This document shows, in pieces, positions 13,728 through 50,113 of a stretch of 64,000 nucleotides of DNA (position 1 is its first letter; each line of letters starts with the position of its first letter). Both the position numbers and the translations under genes were made by a program. The notes beneath the pieces are model-generated. The model saw only the letters and a program-made list of their open reading frames with translations, did not search any database and was not told the DNA's origin. Source of the DNA: Xiphias gladius (taxonomy: Eukaryota > Chordata > Actinopteri > Istiophoriformes > Xiphiidae); contig NC_053415.1 of assembly GCF_016859285.1 (NCBI RefSeq), positions 27,376,001 to 27,440,000 on the forward strand, in the 5' to 3' direction.

Positions 13728-14003
13728 TTTATTCTGTTACATTCCTGTTTGGACAACACACTGAAAAGGCACTCATGCAAAACTACATGTGTGTATTTTT
13801 GAAACTGACGGGACTACTCTCCTGGTTCCTGAAGCCTCTTCAGTCAGCTGTTTGCACCCACTTGATGTAACAGCACCTTTCTACAGCCTCTCAGGCTCCT
13901 GTCTCACAACTGAAGACACAAAATGAAGTGAGTGAAAGCAGCTTCTTCAGTCATTCGAATTTGAAATCAAACAGCAGAACACGTCAACTGGTCTGTTTTT
14001 ATT
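13728..14003 (-). promoter_or_regulatory. sucla2: Candidate sucla2 polyadenylation signals
   Basis: On the minus strand AATAAA occurs at 14003-13998 and again at 13733-13728, about 420 and 690 bp after the sucla2 stop. Either could end the mRNA; the sequence alone does not choose between them. Confidence 0.35.
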
Positions 14004-14424
14004 TTTCTAACAGGCCGAAGCAGCTTGTCCCAACGAGGACCGAGTAAACGGACTGGTGTCTCCCTCCCGGACCGTGGGGGTCAGTGGAGAAGGCCGGGGG
14101 GGGGCGTTGAAGGCGGAGATTTGTGCGCATCGACTCAAGTGCAACGTATGTTAGAGGAAAGTAGGAGAGGGACGTAGGGCGGAGACAGAAGATACCAGTG
14201 TGACTACAAAGGAGGCTACTCTCTGCTGCTGTTGGACGCCTGTGCAGAGTCGTGCCATCATGCCACAGAAAACCCAAACGTGTCCCAGGTGTGAGGGATC
14301 ATCTGGCTGTCAGTTGAGGGGGAGGAGTGCTGGGCCGCTACGGGTGCGTCCGGGGAGGTGACAGAGGAAGTGCTGGGGAGGGGTTGGGGGTGAGGGGGCC
14401 ATGGAGGTCAAAGGTCCAGGTTTC

Positions 14425-39728
<25,304 letters not shown>

Positions 39729-39800
39729 GTCTCCCTCTATAGCGGAGTAATTACCGCGCATGCGTCATGAAGTGCAAAGTCGGGCTACCCCAGTGCTGCT
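39729..39800 (-). promoter_or_regulatory. sucla2: sucla2 proximal promoter/5' UTR with NRF-1-type site
   Basis: About 30 bp upstream of the sucla2 ATG lies GCGCATGCG (39756-39764) in the context CGCGCATGCGTC, a good match to the palindromic NRF-1 consensus. NRF-1 is known to drive nuclear genes for mitochondrial proteins. The first exon and the DNA within sucla2 intron 1 (39100-39640) are CpG-rich and there is no TATA box, as for a housekeeping promoter. The transcription start cannot be placed exactly. Confidence 0.6.
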
Positions 39801-39892
39801 TTCACACGCTGTCGGAAATTAGAGAACTATTTCAAAATAAGAGCTCCGAGAAGACCAGACAACATGTCTGGGAAGTATTCAGGCGAGTTAGA

Positions 39893-40402
39893 TGCTGTGG
39901 TAGAAAGTAACTAAGTACATTTACTGAACTACTAATTCTTTTGCTGCTTGTACTTTACTTGAGAATTTTGATTTTCTGCTGCTTTATACTTGTACTCCAC
40001 TACAGCTCTGAGGGAAGTATCGTACTAAGTTACTTCCCAGTTATTTTTAAAATTATTATTTAGTTTTAGGTCCCCTGGTGACCCTGTGGAGCGGCCCGAC
40101 CCCCAGGTTGGGAACCAGTGGACTAAACTCTCTCCCTGTCTATGGAGCAGCTCCAACAGTAAAACGCTGCTGAAGCATCGACGCATTAATTAATTAACAA
40201 CCTTATAATGTCATATGTGATAAATCATTAGTGACAGAAAACAAGCACTTTTGATACAACAGCTACATTTTGTTGATAATACTTCTGTATTTTACTCAAG
40301 TAGGATTTTGAATCCAGGACTTTTACTTGTAATACAGTATTTTTAAATTGTTGTATTGAAACTTTTACTTTTACTATGTTATGAGTACTTCCTCCACCAA
40401 TG
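39893..40402 (-). repeat. 'GTACTTTTACTT' family, full-length inverted copy
   Basis: Begins gctgtggtagaaagtaacta and gtacatttactgaactac, ends gttatgagtacttcctccac. It lies 0.16 kb upstream of the sucla2 start. An inner block at 40065-40130 (aggttgggaaccagtgg) is of different origin. Confidence 0.65.
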
Positions 40403-40717
40403 TGAAGTTTAACATGAAGACTAGACTCAGTTGTTACCAGATAGTTGTCGTAGATGAACACAACCATTATTGGCTAAAAGCCCAATTGGTTTGTCTTCAT
40501 AACATCACCGCTGCATGATTTAAACACAAATACAAACACCGGAGCCATACTGCTGGAGGTAGGATATCTTTGCTCCTTCCTTTTAACCAGAATACATGAT
40601 ACGTATTTATGACAATCAGTGACACCGGGAGTTAGCAGAGGGATCCTGAAGGCAGCACGTAGGCCCTGACAGTGTAAATATAGCCTCGTTCTGGCCTTTA
40701 ACCTACATTAGCACAAT

Positions 40718-41455
40718 CAGCAGTGGTGGCGGAGGTACTCAGGCCCTCTGAGGAAGTTAAAGTACCGATACAACGCTGTAAGAAAATACTCCTGCACTGA
40801 AAGTCCTACTCAGGTAAAAGTGCAGTGCTATTATTAAGGGTATTATCAGAAAAAGGTACTTGAAGCATCAAAAGGAAAAGTACCTCTGTGACTGATATCA
40901 GATTCTCTCTGACATTACTACATAGTCTGGTTTGGTCTGAGGGGTCGGGCCCCTCAAGTTCTGAGTCACAATCAGTTTTCAGGTTGGTTTTTTTTTTTTT
41001 TTTTTCAAAATATTGAATAATTTCACCATTTTGGGCCTAAAAACAGTCACTGAAATGAAACCATGTGAAATGTTCGAGGCGAAATGTTTCCTTTGTGAAA
41101 CTATTAACTCATAAACAGCTGGAACATGGCAAATGTTGAGGCCCCAAATGTTGTTATTTGTTATTTATTAGGGGCCACATGCAAAAAAAAAAAACAGGTT
41201 GGGAAACAGTGGTTTAATCTTTTAAAAAGATGCTTTGTATTTTATAGGTATATCATGTTTTTTTAAGTAAAATTTTAATCTGAAAAGTGCCTAGTCACTA
41301 AAGCTGTCAGGTAAATATAGTGCAGTAAAAACTCCAACATTTACCCCTTTAATGCCGTGGAGTTGGAGTTGAAAGCATCATAAAATGTTAATACTCAAGT
41401 AAAGTACCTCAAAGCTGTACTTAAGTACTTGAGTGAATGTAGTGCCAGTCATTAC
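40718..41455 (+). repeat. 'GTACTTTTACTT' family with inserted block
   Basis: Begins gcagtggtggcggaggtact, ends taagtacttgagtgaatgta. 40930-41215 (gaggggtcgggcccctcaag ... caggttgggaaacagtgg) is an inserted or composite block. Opposite orientation to the copy at 39893. Confidence 0.65.
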
Positions 41456-41739
41456 TGTATAATGCTGTGACTGAAGTGCTTTTCAAGGCTTCTGCACCTC
41501 GTGTCGGACTCTGAGGTATTTTAGTCCCTTTAACCTTTTTCATCTATCCACCAGGTCCAAGCGTCACTTTATGACTGTTTTTATTGTGTTGTTAACAACT
41601 GGAACATGGAGGACAAAACTCTTTACACGGGAGACAATATAAGATAATAAAATCATAAAAGAAAATATGTGCTATAATACAGTCAGCGTCAATGCTGTGA
41701 CGCGTGTAATAATTACCACACTTCTACATAACTTTACCC

Positions 41740-42245
41740 TCACTCAAGGCTGGATCAACGACCAGGCGGAGCAGGCAACTGCCCGGGGGCCGAAAAAGGC
41801 CCCGGGTTCACTCCGCATCAGTTGGTCCCGTGTTTGTACCACTGCGGCAGCGCATCAGCGCTCCGTCCTCCATGTTGTAGCCCCGGTCTTGGCCAAAGAC
41901 CCTGAATCTAAATCTAGTTCTAAACGGACCTGAACTGTTTTAGTTTATCAACTTAAACAAGAGGGGAAAACTGCAGGCTCTTATTCCATCAGAGGAGAAC
42001 TGAACGGCAGCAACCAAGAATTATTTTTATCATAAAATCGATTGTTCTGTGAATAAAATGTCAGAAAATAGTGAAAATATTCAAGTTCACATACTCCAGG
42101 TGTTGAGTTTACGGTCAGAAAAAAAAACGAGAAACTAGCAAGTATTCAGTGATTTTTTTCCCTGTGAAATTGTTTAAATTTACTGCCGAGTCCTTTCTTT
42201 TCAATCGAATAATGGATTCATCAACTCATCCTTTCAGCTCTGGAG
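41740..42245 (+). repeat. Repeat fragments between sucla2 and med4
   Basis: 41745-41890 (aaggctggatcaacgacc, actgcccgggggccg, aaggccccgggttc) is a teleost repeat fragment. 41995-42245 is a diverged 'GCTGCAACTAACGATTA' copy (tgaataaaatgtcagaaaat, ttcatcaactcatcctttca). Confidence 0.5.
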
Positions 42246-42467
42246 GACTAGTCGGTTTCTTGGTGTATGGGGAAATAATGAAACTGCCACGTCGAGCAGG
42301 AGCTCAATCCGGCCGTGCCCTTTGTTCTAATATCTGGAAATGATTTCCAGTGTTTCTGCAGCTTCATATTCTAGTTATGTGGTTTACATTTCAACAACTG
42401 TTACCTAGGCGGTAACAGTTGTGTTAACAGTTAATCCAAAGAGTGCCAGACCAGAGGCCCCTGGTAA

Positions 42468-42576
<109 letters not shown>

Positions 42577-42720
42577 CTGTTCAAAAAAGTATTTATTTAC
42601 AGGACTGAGTATGTACAAGCTTATTTACACGGATGTTAATTAACAGCATCTGTCCAAGTTGTTATTACACTACACTATGTTAATACAAGCTGCAGTCGAC
42701 ATAAATGAGACCTGACATCA

Positions 42721-42755
<35 letters not shown>

Positions 42756-42911
42756 ACGATATTAGACTAATTCTATGCAGACGTCTACAACAGGACTTCA
42801 TCTTGGTTAGTTTTTGCTTTTGTTTAGTTTGTTGTTATTTGTTGCAGACAAACATAAGCCACTCGGGTTTGTTGACATTTAATGTCTGTAACTGGTGCAA
42901 CTGCAGGATCC

Positions 42912-43706
42912 TAAAGGAACAGTTCGACTTTTTGGGAAATACATTTACTCCCTATTTTCCTGCTTAGAAATAGACGTTCAGATCGATCCCACTCTCATGT
43001 CTGTATGGTAACTAGCAAGCTGCAGCCATCAGCCAGTTAGCTTAGCTTAGCATAAAGACTGGCTCTGTCTAAAGGTAAATAAAAACCCACCTTCCAGCTC
43101 TTCTGAAGCTCACTGATGAACATTATCAGTGAGTTATGTCTCGTCTGTTTAATCTGTACTAAAAACAAAATGTAAAAAATACAGGATGTGGATTTCCAGG
43201 GTTTATGTGCCATAATTAACATGTTAATCAGGGAACTTCAGGGATGCTGGTATGGTGGTTTTGCTACTTTAGGACAAAGCCAGACCTGCTGTTTGTGAAA
43301 ACAAAGAGTTTATTAGTAGATTAAGAGAAAAATCAATGAGCAACCATTTTTTTTAAAAACTGTCATTTTTCAAGATTCAGTGATTCCAGCTTCTCAGGTG
43401 TCTTGGTTTTTCTTGTCTTAACATAAAAATAAACTAATATAAAATATCTTTGAGTATTGGGCATTTTTTACTGCTTTATGAACAAATAATTGATTAATCC
43501 AAAATAACTGACAGATCACTCCATAATAAGAATAATCATTAGTTGCAGCCCCAGCTGTTTCACACTGTTTTTAGTCTTTATGCTAAGCTAACTGGCTGCA
43601 GCTTCATGTTTACTGAACAGATATGAAAGTGGCACTAGTCTGAACATCTAACTCGTAGATGGAAAGTGAATAAGCATATTTCCCAAAATGTGGAACTATT
43701 CCTTTA
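42912..43706. mobile_element. Non-autonomous foldback transposon with a nested insertion
   Basis: Termini: TAAAGGAACAGTTCGACTTT at 42912 and its partner ending at 43706 agree in 27 of 30 positions when one is reverse-complemented. Inner arms carry gttagcttagcttagcataa (about 43037) and its complement agtctttatgctaagcta (about 43573). 43325-43560 is a reverse copy of the 'GCTGCAACTAACGATTA' family inserted into it. There is no transposase frame. Confidence 0.75.
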
Positions 43707-44397
43707 AAAGCGAAGCCAGATGGAGAACCCTGACACACTCCCTGCTCCGTCCTCCATATACCATCAGTAGAAACTCTGAAAGTCTTCCTGCCGTGAGCCG
43801 TAAGGCTGCAGAGTCAGCAGACGGTAATGTCTTCAAACCCTCAGGCCCTTCAGGTCACCGAGACTCAGAATACAGGGTCCGTTTTCCACAAAGGAATGAA
43901 ACGACAATCCTAAGTCAGATGGGACCCACAGGAAGTGACTCAAGAGTCCGATGCTGTTGTTCAAAGTCCTGACAAGTGTCATTAAAAGAGAATTTTGGCC
44001 TTTGCAGTGCGGAAGGAAGGCTCAACGCCGTTCTCACAAACAGGCTCCATCTACAACATTAAAATAAGAGATGGCGTCTTGTAATAAAGGACAGTGTGGA
44101 GCCACAGGCCTCGGCTGACGTAATGGTAGTAAAGGATGGTGCGGTGATAAACTGCAGCTGCTCCACTACTGAGAGCCAGAGGCAGCAGATACAATCCACA
44201 ACTCCTCAGCTTCCGTAGAGGACGTGAACTGCTGCTCACATCGTTTTACCTGAAGACAATCGTGTGGAGCACGATTTGGTGCAAATGGGCTGTGTCATGA
44301 AATGTCTGCTTCCCCGTGTTTGAGTCTTAAATTAGCCTAAATGTAACCGACCCTAGGTGGGGGTATTTGATCGGATGTTGCTAAGTGGTGATGTCCC
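43707..44397. other. Short intergenic region behind med4
   Basis: No repeat or exon recognised. It would contain the med4 3' UTR; no clear minus-strand AATAAA is seen close to the stop. Confidence 0.3.
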
Positions 44398-44421
44398 ACA
44401 CACACACACACACACACACAC
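44398..44421 (+). repeat. (CA)12 microsatellite
   Basis: Sits 12 bp beyond the med4 stop codon, so in the 3' UTR, where it would be read as (TG)n. Confidence 0.95.
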
Positions 44422-44433
44422 AGTCCCTGTCTT

Positions 44434-44606
44434 TCAGTCGGAATCACTGCTGCTGCTGGAGGAATCGGTCGACATGGCCTCCACGTCATCCTCGTTCTCC
44501 TTGTTGTGACCCGGAGGCTCCAGGCCGAAGTCGTTGCCGTGGTGAGGGGGCAGCATGCCCACTGAGACGTCCGAGGACTGCCAGGGGTAGTGAGGCGTCA
44601 GGACGT
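44434..44606 (-). CDS. med4: med4 coding exon 7 and stop
   Basis: Residues 201-257: [39 protein letters not shown], and the acidic Ser tail, with TGA at 44436-44434. A (CA)n tract lies directly behind the stop (44398-44421), so it is in the 3' UTR. Confidence 0.95.
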
Positions 44607-47370
44607 CTGGGGAGACAGAGGAGCGCTGGTGGTTACTCTGTGAAATGCAACTTTTTCATACAGCCGTCCTCTCCCCGGGCGTTGATGGCGGAGAGGACGT
44701 CACGGTGCTCAGGTCCCATCCTGCTGGCGGCACCTGGACGTTGCTCGGCGTCCTCCCAGCTCATAATCTATAAAGTTGTGATCTGATTGTCCGTAGTGTA
44801 AATCTACTGTCGCTCTACTTTACACACCACATCTATTGCATGTCTCCTCCTGGAGGATGTGGACCTACCTGGTAACCTTCCAGCAGCCAGAGCGTCACCT
44901 GGCAGATGTCCGTTCACACCGTTGGTGGCCAGGTTGGCCATGTGACCCAGCATCCCGCTGCGCATTTCCAGGTCAGTAGGGTAGGGTCGGCGCGGATCAC
45001 CTGAGACAAACGCTTGCGTTAAGAGTGGGTGAGGTAAAACGTGATTTCTGCTGACAGCCGGCGGCGACTGTGCGGGTCCTACCTGGTACCCAGTTGAGAG
45101 GAGCGCACACAGCGTTGCTGGCACTGATTCTGTGAGCATATTTGATGATTTCTTCTGACGAGATGCTTCCTGCAGAGAACAAGTGAATTACTTGACTTAG
45201 TGGACAAATCATCAGACACCAGACCGGAGTCAACAACCTCAGTGTTCAGCAGACAGTGTGAGACAGGCGCGTTAGCTCACCTTTCCTGGCTTTGTCGATG
45301 GATTTGAGTTTCTCTTTGGCCTGGTAAACGGCCGTGGCCTTAAAAAGAGACAGAAGAGGAGCCGGCTTATGTCAACAGAACCTGCGATGATCAGCGTGAA
45401 ATGTACTGACGTTTCCCCGGTTCACAGCTAACTGAGCGTCCGAAGTAGGATAACGTCTCTACAATTACGATCATCTGCTCAACAACGTCAGACCAACGCT
45501 GGACCAGAGTAGGGCCGGGCGATGCGGCCTGATATCATCACAATAATGTTTTTTCATATTGATTGAGAATTGCCTGTATAAACATTTAATGCCATTAGTG
45601 AGGAAGGAATCACATTCAACATGTTTGTTAGACCTCAATGATACACACAAGATGTTACGGGGATTTAACACTGGATGTAAACATTGTTTGCAGGAAAACT
45701 CCACAAAGTCCCTTTTTAATCTGAATCTCGCGGGTTCCTTCAGTTTGGGATCGACTCCTACATCAATCAGAAGGTTTGTCCTGGTTCTGAACAGTCACTT
45801 GTGTTGGAATCAATAATGCGATTCTCTCCGTAACCAACACGGTTTAACATTAATGCTCATCGGGCTCATGTAAGGCTCTGCTGTGCCGCCAGACCACAGG
45901 TCATTAGTGGTGGCGAAGTGTGTAAAGCCGCTCTTCCACTTTTTCTCTTCATTCTTCATAAAGCTGAGGCAGCGCTGTTTTTGAACAAGGTTCCCTCCTG
46001 GGACTTCACACCCAGAGTCAACCCCTTAATCAGGATTGAAACCTGGTTTTTCACCGTACTGACTGGTGTCGCGCCTTTTACTCTAAAATACGAAGCTTCT
46101 TTTTGAGCTTTTATCATACGAGGTAATGAGTGGAGAGGCAGACGGGAGCAGCTGCTGCTGGGGTTCGAACTGACGTTACCGCATGAGGTTTGTTTGCGAG
46201 CTCGGCTGCTAGCAGTGCTGGCAGCAGACTTTGTCTTTCCGTGTACTGGGTGGGACGGTAACGGTGAACAGATCTCTCTCTGCTGTTTATCCAGCTTAAA
46301 AGATCCAAACCGTTTTCAAATCACTGATGTTGTGGCCTTTTTATTGCCACAATTCCATCATCTTATGTGTCCGTCTGACTCTCTTCACGGTCGCTAGTCT
46401 TTAGGTCAGATTAATTCGGTTTTCTTTCCTGGTTTTGACCCTACACACGTCAGCGTGAACCAGTTGCTGTAGTCTGATAGGGGGATTGTACAGGGGGTTG
46501 ACCTAGAGACAAACAGAGGCATTTATCATTAATGTACTCAGTTTATCATGGCTACTGTTAATATTTTTTCCGTAATAAGTATGGAGCTAGTTTAATCACC
46601 CAGCCTCAGAGCAGACTGCATCTGGTCCACTCTTGCTGTTCAACAGAGCCCAGCTGGCTGAGTTTGTCGTTTAGTAAAATGTACAGTGAGACACACGGAC
46701 CAGGAGACCGTGGGCCCTCGGGCCCAGACCAGCAACACCCACCAGGATGTGTTCAGCCTCCTTCAGCTGCTTCTGGAGCTGCTGGATGTCGCTGTCTCTC
46801 TTCTCCACCTCCTTCTCCAGCAGCTGCATCTCCTGATGCACCTTCCCCTGCTGCCGAGCCACCTCCATCAGCTCCTGGAACTCCCTGTCCCTCTGCACCA
46901 GCAGCTCCAGGATCTGAGGACAAAGACCACAAACAGCAGCACCCCGCCCCCCCTCGGTTACTAACCCTAGTGTGTTTCATTAGCCCAGGCTCACTGTGGC
47001 TTTGTTCCAATGCTTCCCCCCGCGTCCTTGTTGCGTTACCTGAACGTCCTCTCCTGGCTGGGGCAGTTTCTGGCTCCTGGACAGAGCTAACATCTCTATC
47101 AGCTCCCTGAAACAAGAAAAAAGAAAAAAGAAAGCTGGCGTTAGAGACGGAAAAGGAAGCAGCTCCCGCAGCCGGTCCCAGGCTCCGACCAGCCGAGGAA
47201 AACCCCCTCACAGGTCAAACAGCAGCAGCGTGAAAAGCGCCCGGACACCTCGCCAGGAAACAGCCACAAAAGGCTTCACCTTACCGGGATAAAACCTCCA
47301 GGTCGTCCAGCACAGACAGCAGCCGCTCCTTCGTTGACTTCTCCGCCACCGTCGCCATGGTTGTCGCCAT
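44434..47370 (-). CDS. med4: Mediator of RNA polymerase II transcription subunit 4; 7 coding exons
   Basis: Exons 47285-47370, 47040-47106, 46743-46913, 45281-45338, 45083-45169, 44869-45000 and 44434-44606 join to a 774-nt frame coding 257 residues (human MED4 has 270; the difference is a shorter N terminus). The first ATG gives [20 protein letters not shown]; a second in-frame ATG four codons on could also be used. Residues about 12-130 form the conserved helical/coiled-coil part ([34 protein letters not shown]), then [20 protein letters not shown], a central [18 protein letters not shown], and an acidic Ser tail ending [15 protein letters not shown]4 is a subunit of the Mediator middle module in the nucleus. 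All introns are short (about 130 to 1400 bp), so the gene is compact. No disruption was seen. Confidence 0.95.
44869..45000 (-). CDS. med4: med4 coding exon 6
   Basis: Residues 157-200 plus one base: [20 protein letters not shown], then [20 protein letters not shown]. Acceptor tctcag, donor gtaggt. Confidence 0.95.
45083..45169 (-). CDS. med4: med4 coding exon 5
   Basis: Residues 128-156 plus one base: [20 protein letters not shown] then VCAPLNWVP. Acceptor ctgcag, donor gtagga. Confidence 0.95.
45281..45338 (-). CDS. med4: med4 coding exon 4
   Basis: Residues 109-127 plus one base: [19 protein letters not shown]. Acceptor tttaag, donor gtgagc. Confidence 0.94.
45510..45800 (+). repeat. Dispersed repeat in med4 intron 3
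   Basis: Starts agggccgggcgatgcggcct followed by gatatcatcacaataatg, the wording of a common teleost repeat; ends near gttggaatcaataatgcg. Confidence 0.5.
46743..46913 (-). CDS. med4: med4 coding exon 3
   Basis: Residues 52-108, exactly 57 codons: [20 protein letters not shown], then the coiled-coil core [20 protein letters not shown] and KEAEHIL. Acceptor tcctcag, donor gtgggt. Confidence 0.95.
47040..47106 (-). CDS. med4: med4 coding exon 2
   Basis: Residues 29-51: [20 protein letters not shown] then DVQ. Acceptor gtttcag, donor gtaacg. Confidence 0.93.
47285..47370 (-). CDS. med4: med4 coding exon 1
   Basis: Residues 1-28 plus two bases, from ATG at 47370-47368 to LEVLS and a split Arg codon. 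Donor gtaagg. The start is supported by the conserved [17 protein letters not shown] that follows; there is no upstream in-frame ATG nearby. Confidence 0.9.
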
Positions 47371-47480
47371 GGTTGACTCCCGTCGCTTCTGCGCAAGACA
47401 GGACGTGACGGCCGGTTCGTCACCACGGGAAAAGGCGCACAGCGCCCCCTATTGTATCGGAGTGCGTAGGTTCGCTGTTT
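47371..47480 (-). promoter_or_regulatory. med4: med4 promoter region
   Basis: GC-rich, TATA-less DNA directly upstream of the med4 ATG. On the minus strand it shows CRE-like TGACG and CGTCACG elements (about 47404-47424) and a TGCGCA half site (about 47391). This is motif reading only. Confidence 0.4.
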
Positions 47481-48599
47481 AAAGAAACAAAAACGAAGTC
47501 GAGCTACGTTCTGATCCTGAATCCTCAACAGACCACACCACCCACCTCCCAGTCCGAATCCCATTTACCACACTGCATAGCAACGTCCCCAGTTACACCA
47601 CTGCCAAAGACCCGAAGGACTTCTTTCCCAATGGACAGTACTAACCTTGGACCTGCAAGCTCCGGTCCCCTGAAAACCTGGGCCCTGTACCTATGCAGCC
47701 TCAGTGGGGCCCCTGGCCTTGTCCCCCTTTTACAAAGAAGCGAGTCAGCAAGTAAACACGTGCATCGTAAGAAAGTCTGCACAGTCTGAACTTTCCAATT
47801 CAGGGTTTTGGAGGGTCCTCCCCACGCTGGCGCCCTGGGTCCTCATTTTCCCCGTGGGCCCGACTATCCGCCCCCTGTGAACTGCCCGATATCAACAGAG
47901 TTCTGTATATGTAGTGGTGTCTGAGTCCCATTCCAAACTCTCCCTCCATACCCATCCTTTAACCATCTGTATTCCTGCCACGAGACCAGTTCGGGTCGGT
48001 CGTGGCTGCAGGTGCATCTGAACGAAGCCGCCGCTGCTATTGGCTCAACCTGTTCCATCCATTGGGGACCAGAAATAACTGCCACCCCCTCTGGAGAAAA
48101 CGCCTGTGAAGCTTCACACGTCCACTATCAGGACTCTCAGAGCACCTGTTTATGTCGTCATACACCTGTAAAACTGTCTTTCCTTAACGGTGCAATGGAC
48201 GCGGTCGGTTCCTGCTTTAGCGGGAACACCTGTACACCTGCCTGTGCCTGCCATTACCCGATCAGCCAATCGCGTGGCAGCGGTGCAGCGGGTGAGAGGT
48301 CAGGAGCTTCAGCACGTTAAAGCACCAGAATGACCCCAGGTGGAGGAGCTACAGTAGCAGAGGACCACGTCTGCTTCAGGTCCTGTCAGCCAGGAACAGA
48401 GAGGCTCACCAGAACTGGACCGTTGACTGGTGTCCAGCCAGATCCTCTTCTTCCTCAGAGCACCAGGTTGCCAGTGAAAGGCAGATTTCAGTTTTTTTTT
48501 TTTTACTCTTTCATTGTGGGTTACCGAGGGGGGGTTCGTGGGCAATCCCACCCTCTTAAAATCAAATCTTAGTGTGAGCAGAGACCTGAACCCTCTCTG
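47481..48599. other. Intergenic DNA between med4 and the zinc-ribbon gene
   Basis: No exon recognised. Open frames occur on both strands because of high GC and few stops. A (T)12 run lies at 48492-48503. Confidence 0.3.
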
Positions 48600-48779
48600 G
48601 TCCCGGGTCCCGAGTCCCGAGTCCGGACCCTGCGAAATGACCCGGAGGAGCTTCTCCCGAGCGAGCGCTCCTACCGGCGACAGCTCACGTCTGCACAGAT
48701 GTTCTTCCTCTCCGCGCTCGGTGGGATCCATCCACAGACCGGATCACCTTGTCTTCGGGACGCCTCCGCTGTGATCGGG
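48600..48779 (+). promoter_or_regulatory. Probable promoter and 5' non-coding exon of the zinc-ribbon gene
   Basis: A CpG-rich stretch (about 48590-48920) ends at a strong donor, gtaagt at 48780. Since the coding start at 50533 abuts an acceptor, this stretch is a good candidate for the 5' UTR exon. Its frame has a stop at 48772-48774, so it is unlikely to add coding sequence in that frame. A second candidate donor (gtaaga) lies near 50457. It sits head to head with med4, about 1.3 kb away. Confidence 0.45.
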
Positions 48780-49569
48780 GTAAGTGGTCGGTAGCCGGCG
48801 ATGAAACCCGCTTCGGGGGATCAGAGAAGAAGCAGTCAGCGTGTTTTCGGGTCTGGTGCAACCGGACGGTAGCGTGTTTAGTCGGGAGCAACGATCCCGG
48901 GGCTAAGTTAGCCAGCAGTTAGCCCTGGGAAAGTTAGGGCTAAAATGAGTGGTTTTGTGAACGGGGTCTGGTCCCCTCGGTGCAGGCAGACAGCGGTGTC
49001 CGGCGATAGGTGCGTGCTCCGGGTGCACGGCCGTAGGAGACCTCAAGGGTGCCGTGCGGTAGATGTCTTTACCGGGGGGGCACAGGTTCACGGTGAGGAA
49101 ACGTAGAATTCACCACACACAGATGAGATCTGCAGGGGAGTCGGTTCACGGCTCCGCACAACGAAGCTGCATAGACCTGATCCAGCTGGAGACCGGACCT
49201 GAGTCCACCTGCCTCTGCTGGTCTGCATGTTCCTGTTGAAACCAAAGCTGACCTTCAGAGAGAGACCGGATCTGCTGCATTAATGAATTCTTCACTGCGT
49301 TTGGTAGCAATGTTGAACAGGAGGGAGTCGGTGAAAACGCAGCACCGTTGAGTCCTGTAAGGTTCAGACTCTCAAGACCCAGATACAGTTCTGTTCTCAC
49401 TGTTTCACCCTGGGGTCTCTGCCAAAGCTCCTCCTGTCCGTCTCCCGTCTTGTGGGACAAAGTTCAGTGATGCCAAAGTCACTTTAGATGAGGAGGTGCG
49501 TTGGAGTCGAGGGTTCTCGCCGCGCTGCAGACCACTTATTTTATTTTGACAAACAGCGTTCATTATGCA

Positions 49570-49642
49570 GACAGGTGTTTCTATTATTTAGCCTCCCCTT
49601 ACTGAGCTACCTGGGGTGGACAAAATAATAGAAACACCTGTC
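49570..49642. repeat. 73-bp perfect hairpin / MITE-like element
   Basis: Arm GACAGGTGTTTCTATTATTT (49570-49589) is exactly complementary to AAATAATAGAAACACCTGTC (49623-49642): 20 bp with no mismatch around a 33-bp loop. It lies in the presumed 5' intron of the zinc-ribbon gene. Confidence 0.85.
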
Positions 49643-50113
49643 CCTATGACACTGTACAGTTCCACAGCAGCAGGTCTCTGAAACCGTTTCAACACCAACT
49701 GGACGTTAGAACCTTTGTACCGCTGGTACACTGGCTCCGTTTTTAACCAGGTGTTCGGGTTAAAGAGCCACCTGAGGGAGTGTTACCAAGCGTGGGGCCC
49801 GTTCTCCCTTCCTTCAGTAAGGTCGCACACTAAGATAGGTGGTTCGATTTTGGTGTCCCAGAATCAGACTCTGTGACGCTACGATATCAGCTGCTTAGAA
49901 GTCCAAAAGGTCGGACAGGTTCCGACAGGTGAGCTCCGAAAGACGGTCCCGTACACCTGCTCACGCGGTGTGAGCCTCTGGTCATCCATCAGTACCTGTG
50001 ACCTTATCTAAAAAATGTGGGGGCGTCATGCTCGGTAACAGCTGTCAAACCAAAGTGGATGATAAAACCTTCAATACACGCGACAGCCAGATGGGTCGCA
50101 GGAGACGGCGTCC

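Noticed and set aside
46664-47110. Plus-strand open frames over 46.66-47.11 kb
   Set aside because: They are antisense to med4 exons 2 and 3, which match the protein family residue by residue.
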